A stretch of 64,000 nt of DNA from Ignavibacteria bacterium (GCA_019187405.1 JABAQZ010000025.1:18386-82385), one strand, 5' to 3'. Shown: positions 43,337 through 53,707, counted from the first letter of the stretch. The notes: generated from the sequence alone by a model not told the origin. Translations and numbers: made by a program.

Positions 43337-44782
43337 TTGATTGAAAAAATAAAATCCCTTTCCAGAGATACTTTAATTTACGGAATGAATACCGTTATTG
43401 GGAGATTTCTGGGATTTTTTCTTGTTCCTTTTTATACAAATAAATTCAGTCCCGATGATTATGGAATAATTACGATAATTTATTCTTACATAGCAATACT
43501 AAACGTGTTTTTTTCCGCGGGACTTGAATCAGGTTTCATGAAATTTTATTCCTCTCCGGAATCGGGCTCTAAGAAGCAGAATTTTTCTAATCCTCTGGAG
43601 ATAGTTCTGCTGAATTCTTTTTTCCTTTCCATTTTGATTTATTTTTTTTCTGATGATCTTACAACTGTATTTCAGGTAAGCGGCAGTTATTCTTATCTAA
43701 TAAAATACTCTGCGTTGATTTTGTTTTTTGATACAATTGTGCTAATTCCTTTTGCTTTTTTGAGAATAAACAATAAAGCATTTAAGTTTTCCGGAATAAA
43801 AATAGTCAATATTACAGTAAATGTGATTTTAAACGTAATACTGATTTCTTTTTTTAATTTCGGTATCGAAGCCGTATTCATAAGCAATTTAATCGCTTCA
43901 ATAATAACACTCATAATGCTTTTTCCAGTGATTAAAGAAAACTTCACGTTTGGTTTTAATAAGGAATTGATCAAAGAGCTGTTGAAATTTTCTATTCCAT
44001 ATATCCCCGCAGGCATTTCGGCAAATCTAATTCAGATAATTGACAGACCCGTGCTGAAATATTTGACTGATGATAAAACAGTCGGCATTTATACTGCAAA
44101 TTATAAACTTGGGATTTTCATGCTTCTGATTGTCTCCATGTTTGAATTTGCCTGGCGTCCTTTTTTTCTGAATAATGCAAGAGAGCCGGATGCGAAAGAA
44201 ATTTTTTCTAAAGTAATGACTCTGTTTATATCAGCTGCCGGCTTCATATTTCTTGTTATTTCATTTTTCATAAGTGATATTGTAGAATTAAAACTTCCGT
44301 ATAATTTTAACTTAATCGGAAAAGCATACTGGAGCGGACTTAACATTGTTCCCGTTATTTTATTTTCATATTTGCTTTACGGGATTTATATAAACTTAAT
44401 GGCAGGAATTCAAATTGAGAAAAAGACAAAGTATCTGCCTCTCATTACGGGTACTGCAGCTTTTGTAAACATAACGTCAAATTTTATTCTCATTCCGGAA
44501 TACTCCTACATGGGCGCGGCAGTTGCAACTTTGCTTAGTTATTTTGTAATGATGGCAGGTATTTATTACTTTGCGCAAAAGTATTATTACATTAAATACG
44601 AGTTTTCAAAAATCGGATTTGCATTCGTTTATATTATTGGTTTATCGGCAATTGCAATATACTTACACTATTCGGGTAATCTCAATTTTATATTTAAAAT
44701 TATTCTGATCTCGGCATATCTATTACTGATTCATTTTTCCAAAATAATAAATCTCAAGTCTCTCAGAAATATATTCGGTTAG
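43337..44782 (+). CDS. Polysaccharide/oligosaccharide flippase (Wzx/MATE-like membrane protein)
   Basis: A 481-residue membrane protein with about 12-14 spans and the flippase start SRDTLIYGMNTVIGRFLGFFLVPFYT, plus IPYIPAGISANLIQIIDRPVLK in the second half. Such proteins move lipid-linked sugars across the inner membrane for polysaccharide or O-antigen export. The start is TTG at 43337. It is separated from the array upstream by a strong terminator. No glycosyltransferases sit beside it, so its substrate is open. Confidence 0.85.
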   Translation: MIEKIKSLSRDTLIYGMNTVIGRFLGFFLVPFYTNKFSPDDYGIITIIYSYIAILNVFFSAGLESGFMKFYSSPESGSKKQNFSNPLEIVLLNSFFLSILIYFFSDDLTTVFQVSGSYSYLIKYSALILFFDTIVLIPFAFLRINNKAFKFSGIKIVNITVNVILNVILISFFNFGIEAVFISNLIASIITLIMLFPVIKENFTFGFNKELIKELLKFSIPYIPAGISANLIQIIDRPVLKYLTDDKTVGIYTANYKLGIFMLLIVSMFEFAWRPFFLNNAREPDAKEIFSKVMTLFISAAGFIFLVISFFISDIVELKLPYNFNLIGKAYWSGLNIVPVILFSYLLYGIYINLMAGIQIEKKTKYLPLITGTAAFVNITSNFILIPEYSYMGAAVATLLSYFVMMAGIYYFAQKYYYIKYEFSKIGFAFVYIIGLSAIAIYLHYSGNLNFIFKIILISAYLLLIHFSKIINLKSLRNIFG

Positions 44783-44928
44783 TATTTCGGCTACTCAATT
44801 ATTTGGATAAAGTATTTTAAAATCACATTTAATCCAGTGATTTAAAATAAATTTCATAATAATCCGACTTGTAAAGCTCCGACTAAAATAAACCTTGACA
44901 CTCTTAATAAAATATGCCATATTGATTT

Positions 44929-45555
44929 ATGGATAAGCTCACTGAAAAACAGACAAAGATACTTAACTTTATTGAAAAGCACAGAAGAGAAAATACATAT
45001 CCGCCTACTCTTAAGGAAATAGGAGATAAGTTTAACATTACGATCGGAACTGTTCAGGATCATATTTATGCACTTCAAAAAAAAGGTTATCTTGAACGGA
45101 AAAAAGACATTGCACGAGGTTTCAAGGTAATTAAAAAAACCAGAGAAATTGAAATTGAAAGTATCAGAAGCGACATTAATGTAATTCCTTTATACGGACA
45201 TGTTGCCGCCGGCGAGCCGATTTTTGCAAATGATAACATTCAAGGTTACGTTACAATGGAAAAAAACAGAAAAGGACATGAGATTCATTTTGCATTAAAA
45301 GTAAGAGGGGACAGCATGATAGATTCCGGCATTTACGACGGTGATATTGTAATTGTCAGAAAGCAGGATACGGCAGAAGACGGGGAGATTGTTATTGCTT
45401 TGCTGGATGATGAAGCAACTGTTAAGACTCTGCGAAACAAAAGAATTAAAGCTTATCTCGAGGCTTCAAATTCAAAATACAAATCAATCATAAATAAACC
45501 TTTTCAGATAATTGGTAAGGTTATAGAATTAAGAAGAGGTTATCCGAGGATCTGA
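44929..45555 (+). CDS. lexA: LexA SOS repressor / protease
   Basis: Represses SOS genes and self-cleaves when RecA is active. The wHTH segment (TYPPTLKEIGDKFNITIGTVQDHI) is at residues 23-46, the self-cleavage bond is Ala94-Gly95 (HVAAGEP), and the catalytic dyad is Ser129 (RGDSM) and Lys166 (EATVK). 208 residues is typical. Upstream there is a perfect TTGACA at 44895-44900; a CATATT 17 bases later would place the transcription start near the ATG, so the promoter and operator may overlap the start. I cannot identify the LexA operator sequence. The stop at 45555 abuts purB's stop from the other strand. Confidence 0.95.
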   Translation: MDKLTEKQTKILNFIEKHRRENTYPPTLKEIGDKFNITIGTVQDHIYALQKKGYLERKKDIARGFKVIKKTREIEIESIRSDINVIPLYGHVAAGEPIFANDNIQGYVTMEKNRKGHEIHFALKVRGDSMIDSGIYDGDIVIVRKQDTAEDGEIVIALLDDEATVKTLRNKRIKAYLEASNSKYKSIINKPFQIIGKVIELRRGYPRI

Positions 45556-46851
45556 TTATTTTATTCCGGCTCTTCTGAAAATGAAATCAACGTTCTTTCG
45601 TGATTTAGCATAATCAAAAATTTCGTTTAATTCTTTTTCTGATAAATATTTTCTTACATCTTTATCTTCCGACAAAAGCTTTAGAAAACTTAGTTTATCT
45701 TTCCAGCATTTCATTGCAACTTTTTGCACAATCGCATAAGCTTTTTCACGTTTCATTTTCTTATCTATTAACTTAAGCAGAACAGTTTGTGAAAAAACGA
45801 GACCGTTTGTCAGTTCAAGATTTCTCTGAATATTTTTTTTATTTACTGTTATATTTTTAATCAGCAGAGTGAACTGATAAAGCATGTAATCCGTCAGAAT
45901 TGTTGAGTCGGGAATCACGATTCTTTCCACTGAAGAGTGGCTGATGTCTCTTTCATGCCAGAGGGAAATGTTTTCAAGCGAAGCAAGGGCATTTCCTCTC
46001 AAAACCCTGGCAAGTCCGGAAAGACGTTCGCTTATAATGGGGTTTTTTTTATGAGGCATAGCAGAAGATCCTTTTTGACCTGCAGTAAAATATTCTTCAA
46101 GCTCGAGTGTTTCCGTTTTTTGAAGATGCCTAATCTCCGTTGCAAACTTTTCTATGGATGAAGCTATAATGGCAAGCGCCGTCATGTATTCCGCATGTCT
46201 GTCTCTCTGAAGAATCTGAGTTGAAATATTAGTTGATTCGAGTCCAAGTTTTTTGCAGACATATTTTTCTACATCAGGTGAAATATGCTCGTATGTTCCG
46301 ACAGCGCCGGATATTTGCCCAATGGAAATTACTTTAATTGCTTTTTTCCATCTCTCGATGTTTCTGTTCATTTCATCAAACCATAATGCAAATTTTAATC
46401 CTAATGTAACAGGCTCTGCATGCACTCCGTGAGTCCTGCCGATCATGGCGAGATATTTATACTGTCTGGCTTTAGCAGCAAGAACGTAATTCAGTTTTTT
46501 CATATCTTCAAGAATTATTTCACCTGCCTGCTTCATCTGAACGGACAAAGCCGTGTCCAGCACGTCAGAGCTGGTCATACCCAGATGAATGAATCTTGAA
46601 TCAGGACCAACATATTCGGCTACATTTGTAAGAAAAGCAATCACATCATGCTTAACTTTTTCTTCTATCTTCAGAATTTTTTTTATGTCAAATCGAGATT
46701 TCCTCTTTATATTCTCAAGTGATTTCCGTGGTACAAGCCCAAGCCGTGACTGTGCTTCCGAAGCAAAGATTTCTATCTTCAGCCAAATGTTGAATTTATT
46801 TTCATCTTCCCAGACAGAAGACATGATTTTGCGCGAATATCTCGGGATCAT
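45556..46851 (-). CDS. purB: Adenylosuccinate lyase
   Basis: Catalyses two steps of purine synthesis, cleaving fumarate from SAICAR and adenylosuccinate. The fumarase-superfamily loop GSSAMPHKKNPIISERLSGLAR is near residue 262, with TSSDVLDTALSVQ and GRTHGVHAEPVTLG before it, and PHKKNP holding the catalytic Ser in SSAMPHKKN. 431 residues is normal. It is the last gene of a long minus-strand run (thiN to purB), 57 bases from the phosphatase gene. Its stop abuts the lexA stop at 45555/45556. Confidence 0.95.
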   Translation of the reverse strand: MIPRYSRKIMSSVWEDENKFNIWLKIEIFASEAQSRLGLVPRKSLENIKRKSRFDIKKILKIEEKVKHDVIAFLTNVAEYVGPDSRFIHLGMTSSDVLDTALSVQMKQAGEIILEDMKKLNYVLAAKARQYKYLAMIGRTHGVHAEPVTLGLKFALWFDEMNRNIERWKKAIKVISIGQISGAVGTYEHISPDVEKYVCKKLGLESTNISTQILQRDRHAEYMTALAIIASSIEKFATEIRHLQKTETLELEEYFTAGQKGSSAMPHKKNPIISERLSGLARVLRGNALASLENISLWHERDISHSSVERIVIPDSTILTDYMLYQFTLLIKNITVNKKNIQRNLELTNGLVFSQTVLLKLIDKKMKREKAYAIVQKVAMKCWKDKLSFLKLLSEDKDVRKYLSEKELNEIFDYAKSRKNVDFIFRRAGIK

Positions 46852-46908
46852 TTTATAAAAGCCAATTAATTTTCAATTAAAGAAAGGAGATTGAATTTAT
46901 AAAAAAAT

Positions 46909-49437
46909 TTATAACACATTTTTTGTGATTTTTGCAATAACAAGTGTGATGTCATCATTTTGTTCGGCATCACCTCTAAAATCGTTTACGGAAGTGATCA
47001 GCTCTTTTTGAATAACATTGCATGAATGATTTCTGTTTTGATTAATAATATTGAGAACTTTTTCTGTGCCGAATTCCTCTTTCTTCTTGTTCATTGCTTC
47101 TGTTAATCCGTCTGAATAAAATACAAACATGTTGTCATGGTTGATTTTTATTTCAGTTTCCTCCAGGTGTTTTTCAAAATACTTATCGCTTTCAAGTCCA
47201 AGACCCATCCCTTTATTTTTTAAAAGTTGAAAACTCCCGTTTACCGAATATATTACCGGATTGTGTCCTGCTCGGCAGATTTTAACAGACATTTTACTCA
47301 TATCAAACAATGCGATTACGGAAGTAATAAAAGATTTCCTGTCAATCTTCTGATGTATCTGTTTGTTTACTTCAATCAGAATTTCTTTCGGAGATTGAAA
47401 AATCTTTGAAGCAAACTGTATCATTGCCTGAATTTTTGACATATAAAGCGCTGCAGGTATTCCTTTGCCTGAAACATCGGCAACAATGATCAGAAGTTTA
47501 TCATCGCTCAGCTTAATGACATCATAAAAATCTCCTCCAATTAGAGTTGCAGGATTGTAAAATCCGGAGATCTCAATGCCGTCTATGGAGTTTATCTTTT
47601 GTGGTAGCAGACCCATCTGAATTTTTCTGGCTATCTGAAGCTCTTCTTCGATTTTCTGCTTCGAGATTTTTTCCTGCTGGAGTCGGGAATTTTCAAATGA
47701 AATGGCAGCCTGCGAGGCAAGAGTTTTAAGCAGATCTATATCTTCATCGGAGTATGCTTTTCCAGATGGCTTCTGTCCGAAATTCATTGCGCCGATTAGA
47801 TTATTTTTTATAAATATCGGAATTGAAAGCATGAAGTTTTCATTCCTGATGATTTCACGATGCTCTTCGCTCATTTTCATTTCCTGAAGATGAACATCAT
47901 TCAGCAGTTTTGGGTCTTTGTTGTTTTGAAAAAGCATTGAAAAAGCTTCATCAAACTTTTCTCCTCTATGAAAAACTTCTTCCTTACTTTTTGAAACACC
48001 AAATTCATCTTGCAGAATTTTATAATAATCCAAATCACTGAACCAAACGGTGAGTTTATCTATTCCCATAGTTTCTTTTACTGAATTACCGAGACTGTCA
48101 ATTACCTTTCTCATATTGTCATGATAAGGCAGCTCTTCTGAAAATATAAGCAGTGATTTTCTGTAATTGTATCTTTCTCTGTAAAACTGCTTGTCAACAA
48201 ATTCCTTTGCTTTTTTATTTACAAAATCGAAGCTAAACGTTACAATAACTATAAGTGAAATAGTAAGAAGCTGTTTGTTTTCAGGCATAAACTGACTAAA
48301 AAATGAATCAAGCACAAGTACTAATAGAAGATACATCACTATAATGAAAACAGTTATAATACCGAAGACAAGCCCTTTCTTGATCATGAATTCAGTATCG
48401 AGTATTCTGTATTTAATAATAGAGAATCCGAATGATACCGGCAATGCAAGGACGAGAGCAATTGGAGAATAGAACCACGGGTTTATTAGAAAACTAGGCT
48501 TATTGATAAATATAGGAAGAGAATAAGCATAAATTACGCCGCATACTGCTGCAATGAAGCCGTATAAAATTATTTTAAGCGGCTTTTTTTGCCTTTCATC
48601 CTTAATTTTTTTATATGAATTCAGGAAAAACCAAATTCCAAGCAAAGTGTAAATTGTCGCTATTCCAATACCGATAATGTTAATAGGTTTTATATCAGTG
48701 TCATTACGATAGAAAATTATTCTAAATAAAGCAAATAGATTAACTATTGAATATAAAATCACTAAGAGTTTTTTCCTATATGGCTTTTCAATTTTTAGAG
48801 GATAAGTCATAAAAAAATGAACAATCAGAGGATAAAAGCATAATTGTCCGACAACTAAATTTATTAAAAAAATCGGGTAAAGATTTATCGGAAAGTTTGT
48901 TCCGACCGAAGAAAAAGCAAGCGATGCAGAACAGCTAAGAAAAAAAAACAGTTGGGATGTCAGTTCCTTTGGTTTTGAGTAACCAACAAGATGTCCTATA
49001 AATAGAAATCCCATTCCAAGCAGCGAGAAAATCAGATATAATAAGTTGAATAATTTGTAAACATTAATCTGGATGTTCATCAAATTTCCGTTACGGAGAA
49101 TGGTATAAGTTACTGGTGTATCTTCATCAAATGTATTTAGAATTTCCTGTGCTTGCTTCCAGTCATTAAATTTTAATCCGTCAATTGAAATTAAAACATC
49201 ACCGTTTTTCAATCCGGCTTTATCCGAAACGCCGCCCGGAATAATCTGATCTATGACGAGCTCTCCCTTCAACGGTTTACCGTTTACTTCATACAGCCAG
49301 AGACAATCGTCTGTGGTCATTCTATCTGTGAACATGGTTTTGATAAACAGAATTGACGCAAACGTAAGACAGTATAGCGCTATGAATGTGTAAATAACTC
49401 TTAATGTACCGTCGCTGAATCTGTTAAGGAATTTCAA
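46909..49437 (-). CDS. PDZ-membrane-GAF-SpoIIE phosphatase signalling protein
   Basis: An 842-residue protein whose domains in order are: a first membrane helix (15-35), a periplasmic PDZ domain (about 60-120, with IIPGGVSDKAGLKNGDVLISIDG), a multi-helix membrane module (about 130-395), a GAF domain (about 430-590) and a PP2C/SpoIIE phosphatase domain (about 620-840) with GGDFYDVIKLSDDKLLIIVADVSGKG, RAGHNP, FYSDGLTEAMN and NDDITLVI. The phosphatase acidic metal ligands are present. Likely a switch that dephosphorylates a serine-phosphorylated anti-anti-sigma protein in response to an envelope signal; no partner anti-sigma/anti-anti-sigma pair is adjacent, so the target is inference. Start ATG 49437. 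Confidence 0.88.
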   Translation of the reverse strand: MKFLNRFSDGTLRVIYTFIALYCLTFASILFIKTMFTDRMTTDDCLWLYEVNGKPLKGELVIDQIIPGGVSDKAGLKNGDVLISIDGLKFNDWKQAQEILNTFDEDTPVTYTILRNGNLMNIQINVYKLFNLLYLIFSLLGMGFLFIGHLVGYSKPKELTSQLFFFLSCSASLAFSSVGTNFPINLYPIFLINLVVGQLCFYPLIVHFFMTYPLKIEKPYRKKLLVILYSIVNLFALFRIIFYRNDTDIKPINIIGIGIATIYTLLGIWFFLNSYKKIKDERQKKPLKIILYGFIAAVCGVIYAYSLPIFINKPSFLINPWFYSPIALVLALPVSFGFSIIKYRILDTEFMIKKGLVFGIITVFIIVMYLLLVLVLDSFFSQFMPENKQLLTISLIVIVTFSFDFVNKKAKEFVDKQFYRERYNYRKSLLIFSEELPYHDNMRKVIDSLGNSVKETMGIDKLTVWFSDLDYYKILQDEFGVSKSKEEVFHRGEKFDEAFSMLFQNNKDPKLLNDVHLQEMKMSEEHREIIRNENFMLSIPIFIKNNLIGAMNFGQKPSGKAYSDEDIDLLKTLASQAAISFENSRLQQEKISKQKIEEELQIARKIQMGLLPQKINSIDGIEISGFYNPATLIGGDFYDVIKLSDDKLLIIVADVSGKGIPAALYMSKIQAMIQFASKIFQSPKEILIEVNKQIHQKIDRKSFITSVIALFDMSKMSVKICRAGHNPVIYSVNGSFQLLKNKGMGLGLESDKYFEKHLEETEIKINHDNMFVFYSDGLTEAMNKKKEEFGTEKVLNIINQNRNHSCNVIQKELITSVNDFRGDAEQNDDITLVIAKITKNVL

Positions 49438-49503
49438 TTTCGGTTATAAATTGTTTTCTGCTGAATTTTACGCTTTTTAGAGTATTTTGTTTCCAATTTA
49501 TTA

Positions 49504-52260
49504 TTAATATATGTCATATCCTATTGAAAAATAAAAATCATAAGGACCGAAAATAAAAGAATCTTTTGTTAAACCTTTACTGATGAGAAAACTTTTTCCG
49601 ACAGAGAAACTTGCTTCACCAATCGGAGTATCGAATCCAGCTGATAGTCCGAACCCGTGTCTTAAATCTTTGAACCGGATGTCTTCGGTAAACTGCCAAA
49701 CATTTCCAAGATCATATCTAAAACTGAAATATGTATCAAAAAAAATTTTATAAGGAAATTTATATCTGTATTCAATCGATGTTTCCAGTATCTGTCTCCC
49801 GGTCAATTCATTTTCCAGCATTCCGAAAAATGATTTTTGTCCGCCCAAAGAATACTGTTCTGTCAACGGAGTCGTCTTGTCGGCAAATCCGAAAATAAAT
49901 CTTGGTTTGAGCACGTGCGAAGTTACGATTTTAAAATATTGTTCATAGCTTACATATAGTTTGGAATAACTTGCTTCGCCTTCAAGAGTATTTTTTGCCG
50001 TTTCATAATAAAAATCAATAAGAGTACCGCTTGTAGGAAATGGAAGTACATCTTCGGAATCGAATATTCCTCCGAATTTAAGTTTAAATACTCTCAGCTT
50101 TTCGGTAATATTTTCACTGTTGGATTTATTCCTAATTTCCTGATTTTCAAAAAAACCCTGAGTGTAAATTGTCCCGAGTCTTTCAAGCTGAGTACCGAAT
50201 AAAAAACTCACTCCTCCGTTTCGGAGGTTTCTGTACTCGCCGATCCGGTTTACATCATATTTGTTTTCAATGGTATCAATATTCTGAATATATCTGTAAA
50301 TATCGTTAAATGAATAATAAGTATTTAAATTAAAAGTCAGAGGAAGTGAAAAAAACTGATTTGATTTAATCTCTGCCAGATACAATCTGTTCCGCAGTCC
50401 TCCTGCAGCAAGCGCGCCTGCTTCTATTCCGGTGCCAAATAAATTTTCATCTCGCAGGTCAAGCAATAACTGCAGATTTTTTTCGTTGTCTGCTTTTATG
50501 GTAAATCGAAAGGCTCTTGTATTTTTTTCTAAGACAGAAATTTTCATAGCCGGCGCCATATTTTGTTCCGGATAATCAAAATCAAAACTCACCTGTGAAA
50601 ATAAATTAGTGCTCATTACATTTTTTATGCTTTCATCAAGATTCTTCTTCCGCAATGGAGCGAAAGGTTCAAATTTTATTTCTCGTGTAATTACATTGAG
50701 GTTTGTAATTTTATTTCCCTTAATCAATAAACTGTCGATGTATCCCCCGTTTGTTTCAATTGTCAATTTTCCCATTTCGTAATCAAAATAAAATTTGTTA
50801 ATTTTTGCGGCAGGGAATGAATTGTCTCTCATTGCTCCGAGAATGTCATCATAAAGCATTTCAACTTTATGAAAATTTATTATCTTATCTGTATTTTCCA
50901 ATTTAAATTTATCAATTATCTTCTTTAAAAATTTAAACGGGCTTTTCAATTCTATATCAATGAGCTTGGGATTTGAAACAGCATGATAAACAATATTAAC
51001 TGACGATTCATCAGGAACGGCAACTGCAAAGACATCTTTAAAATATCCCGTATTATAAATCAACCTAAGATTTTTTTCAACTGAGGTTTGTCTTTCAAAC
51101 TTAGAATCAGTCTGCTTTGAGATGGTATCGGATAATTCTTCTTTAAGAAAATCAGATTCGACGCTTACTTTTGGATTTAAAAAAAAGTTGTTGAAGTTGG
51201 ACGATTCAGTAGAATACATCGAGTCTATTTTGCTCATAATGTCTCTTGCTTTCAACTCTGCAATCTCTTCACCTTTTTTTATCAAATAATCAAAATTCTT
51301 AAAGTTGTTTGCAGAATGTTTACCAATATCTGGCCTTAATACTATACCGGCATCCTTTATCTGAAGATCATTTAATTGTGACATTGTAATTGAAAGTATC
51401 TGATCGGCAGTATTTATGGGATCATTCAGTTCTTTTAAATTTTTTAAAGGACTTGTTGAGTTGACGGCTATTATAAAATCTGCTCCTTCATTTTTGGCTA
51501 CCTGCACGGGAATATTTGCTGTCAGTCCTCCGTCAACAAGATCTCTTCCTTTGATTTTTACCGGTGAATACAAAAGCGGAAAAGTAAAAGATGCCCTGAC
51601 TGACTCGCTGAGATTTCCTTTTTTCAAAGCTATTCTTTTGCCTGAGTTTAAATCCGTGGCTACCGAGATAAAAGGAATTTTCAAATCGTAGAAATCATGT
51701 TCGGGATGAAATCTTGCATTTAGAAAATATGAATTTATTTTCTCGCTCAGGTATTGACCGTTAGAAAAAGAAGAGGGGAGCAGATCAGGCTTCACTCCGT
51801 CGAGCGGAATTGTTAGAAGACTCCTGTCTTGAATTTTTTTTTGCTCGAGGAAAAGAGAAGCTCGCTGATATGAATTAGATAGACTCAATGCTCTTTCCCA
51901 ATTAAATTCATTCAGCATTTTTTTTATTTCATCTATATTATATCCCGACGAGTACAATCCTCCAAGTACGCTGCCGATGCTTGTGCCAACAATTAGATCA
52001 GGCTTTATGTTTTTCTTTTCCAGAATTTTCAGAATGCCGATCTGTGCTATGCCTCTTGCTCCTCCTCCGCTTAAAACGAGAGCAATTTTTTTTGCCGAAA
52101 ATTTTTTAAATCTCAGGTTATAATAATTAGAATCGCTTTTATCGGAAGAAAATAGTTTAAGTCTTATTGTATCCTGATTGATATCAGCTCCAAAAGCCCG
52201 GCAATCTGAATTCATTAGTGCAATTAAGAGTAAAGCTATTATTGATCCGGCTCTGAGCAT
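49504..52260 (-). CDS. Patatin-like phospholipase with POTRA and Omp85-type barrel
   Basis: A 918-residue outer-membrane protein. Signal peptide at 1-24, then the patatin catalytic domain with oxyanion loop LSGGGARG (63-70), nucleophile Ser94 in GTSIG (92-96) and Asp in VDGGLTANIP near 240. The middle reads as POTRA-like segments (LRLIYNTGYFKDV, VREIKFEPFAPLRKKNLDESI) and the last 330 residues are a beta-barrel of the bacterial surface antigen/Omp85 type ending in an aromatic C-terminus (GYDIY). It fits type Vd/PlpD-like patatin autotransporters, in which the lipase domain sits before or is secreted through its own barrel. Signal and topology are inferred from sequence. It is 19 bases from the symporter gene. 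Confidence 0.88.
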   Translation of the reverse strand: MLRAGSIIALLLIALMNSDCRAFGADINQDTIRLKLFSSDKSDSNYYNLRFKKFSAKKIALVLSGGGARGIAQIGILKILEKKNIKPDLIVGTSIGSVLGGLYSSGYNIDEIKKMLNEFNWERALSLSNSYQRASLFLEQKKIQDRSLLTIPLDGVKPDLLPSSFSNGQYLSEKINSYFLNARFHPEHDFYDLKIPFISVATDLNSGKRIALKKGNLSESVRASFTFPLLYSPVKIKGRDLVDGGLTANIPVQVAKNEGADFIIAVNSTSPLKNLKELNDPINTADQILSITMSQLNDLQIKDAGIVLRPDIGKHSANNFKNFDYLIKKGEEIAELKARDIMSKIDSMYSTESSNFNNFFLNPKVSVESDFLKEELSDTISKQTDSKFERQTSVEKNLRLIYNTGYFKDVFAVAVPDESSVNIVYHAVSNPKLIDIELKSPFKFLKKIIDKFKLENTDKIINFHKVEMLYDDILGAMRDNSFPAAKINKFYFDYEMGKLTIETNGGYIDSLLIKGNKITNLNVITREIKFEPFAPLRKKNLDESIKNVMSTNLFSQVSFDFDYPEQNMAPAMKISVLEKNTRAFRFTIKADNEKNLQLLLDLRDENLFGTGIEAGALAAGGLRNRLYLAEIKSNQFFSLPLTFNLNTYYSFNDIYRYIQNIDTIENKYDVNRIGEYRNLRNGGVSFLFGTQLERLGTIYTQGFFENQEIRNKSNSENITEKLRVFKLKFGGIFDSEDVLPFPTSGTLIDFYYETAKNTLEGEASYSKLYVSYEQYFKIVTSHVLKPRFIFGFADKTTPLTEQYSLGGQKSFFGMLENELTGRQILETSIEYRYKFPYKIFFDTYFSFRYDLGNVWQFTEDIRFKDLRHGFGLSAGFDTPIGEASFSVGKSFLISKGLTKDSFIFGPYDFYFSIGYDIY

Positions 52261-52279
52261 GAGATCTGCTGGTTTGAAT

Positions 52280-53704
52280 TTACTGATAATAATCAGTTTC
52301 CGTTATCAAATCTTTTCTCTTAAAATAGCCTATTAAATAAATTATTAATCCTAAAATTAATCCGGGATACATAGGCTCCAAGCCGAACAGTAACGCAGGT
52401 TTCCCGTTAATTATGTAAAACCGGCTGATAGTAAAGCTCAAAAGTGAAAATAAAAACGAGGCTAACATTGCCGAGAAAATATATTTAGAATGAACCTGCA
52501 ACTTCCGGGAATAAGAAGTAACAACACTTAATAACAACGGGGGTATAATCAGTGTACCAACTGTGTACCATATATTGATGACAGAAGGAAGCAAATATGC
52601 AAGCATCAGCGCAAGAATCGAACTGGCGATAAGTCCTGAATAGTTATACAGCTTCTGAGACTCAGTTTCATTTTTTATTCTTGCAATTATATCTCTTCCA
52701 AAAGAATTTGAGGAAATAAAAATATAAGAATGAAGTGTGGACATAATGGTTGCAATCATACCAAGAAAGAACATACCTTTTGCAATCGGAGGGAGTATTT
52801 CATCTGCAAAAGCCGGAAAAGAATATAATGGATTTTTAAGTTCATCTAAGAAAAATGCTTTTGAATAAAGCCCGGCAATGATTGTCATAGAATCAAAAAT
52901 CATCCAGAATACAAGTGAAATCAAAACTCCTTTCTTCGGAATTTTCTTACTTTGAGCAGCATAGCATCTTTGATGAAATGCAGGATCAATTAAAACCCAG
53001 GAACCTATAAAAAACCACGCGATGATATATTGAAAAGAATTACCTCCTGTAAGAGTTAGGTAATTCTCTGGCAATCTCGATGCAATATATTCAAATCCGC
53101 CGAATGAATTGAAACAAAACGGAAGAATAATACCAAAGCCGACAAACATAACAAAAAATTCAAGTATGTTAACCCTCACATCAGACCTCAATCCGCCTTT
53201 GTAAAGAAATAAAGTCGATAAAGCTAAAGTGATAATCATCGAAAAAGTTACGCCTAAAGTAAAAATTCCGCTGAGCAATATTCCCATCATAAACAGATAA
53301 GGCGCGGGAGTAGATAATAAAAAAATTAATATACCGCCAAAGACGGCTACTTTTTTCCCGTAAACTTTATCGAGCTGATCCGGAATTGTGTATAAATGAG
53401 TTTTGCGTATTTTAGAAGAAAGAGTGAAAGCAAAAATGATAATAAAGAAATAATATGGTACTGCATAAAGAAACCATCCGGATAATCCATATCTGAATGA
53501 AAACTCTCCGACTCCCAGAATACCCCCATAAAAAGTAGATACCAAAGTTGCCACAAATGCAGGCAGAGTAAGTGTCCTTCCCGCAAGAATGTAATCTTTT
53601 GCAGAGTTTTCCGTCTTTTTGGTTTTAAATCCGATAACCAATACAGCAACGAAATATGCTAAAAGTATCAGGTAATCATTTGTCGTAAAACTAAAATTTT
53701 TCAA
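52280..53704 (-). CDS. Sodium:solute symporter (SSS family)
   Basis: A 474-residue transporter with about 13 membrane helices and family segments DYILAGRTLTLPAFVATLVSTFYGGILGVGEFSFRYGL near the N-terminus, WFLYAVPYY, and SWVLIDPAFHQRCYAAQSKKIPKKG and STLHSYIFISSNSFGRDI later. Uses a sodium gradient to import an organic solute. Its start (53704) lies 3 bases from the thiN stop (53708), so the two are surely co-transcribed. That pairing makes thiamine or a thiamine precursor a reasonable guess for the substrate, but other SSS members carry sugars, amino acids or vitamins; not proven. Confidence 0.87.
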   Translation of the reverse strand: MKNFSFTTNDYLILLAYFVAVLVIGFKTKKTENSAKDYILAGRTLTLPAFVATLVSTFYGGILGVGEFSFRYGLSGWFLYAVPYYFFIIIFAFTLSSKIRKTHLYTIPDQLDKVYGKKVAVFGGILIFLLSTPAPYLFMMGILLSGIFTLGVTFSMIITLALSTLFLYKGGLRSDVRVNILEFFVMFVGFGIILPFCFNSFGGFEYIASRLPENYLTLTGGNSFQYIIAWFFIGSWVLIDPAFHQRCYAAQSKKIPKKGVLISLVFWMIFDSMTIIAGLYSKAFFLDELKNPLYSFPAFADEILPPIAKGMFFLGMIATIMSTLHSYIFISSNSFGRDIIARIKNETESQKLYNYSGLIASSILALMLAYLLPSVINIWYTVGTLIIPPLLLSVVTSYSRKLQVHSKYIFSAMLASFLFSLLSFTISRFYIINGKPALLFGLEPMYPGLILGLIIYLIGYFKRKDLITETDYYQ

Positions 53705-53707
53705 ATC

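Noticed and set aside
44895..44923. lexA promoter with TTGACA and CATATT
   Set aside because: Kept only as a note in the lexA entry: the -35 is perfect but the -10 is poor and promoter consensus in this lineage is not certain.
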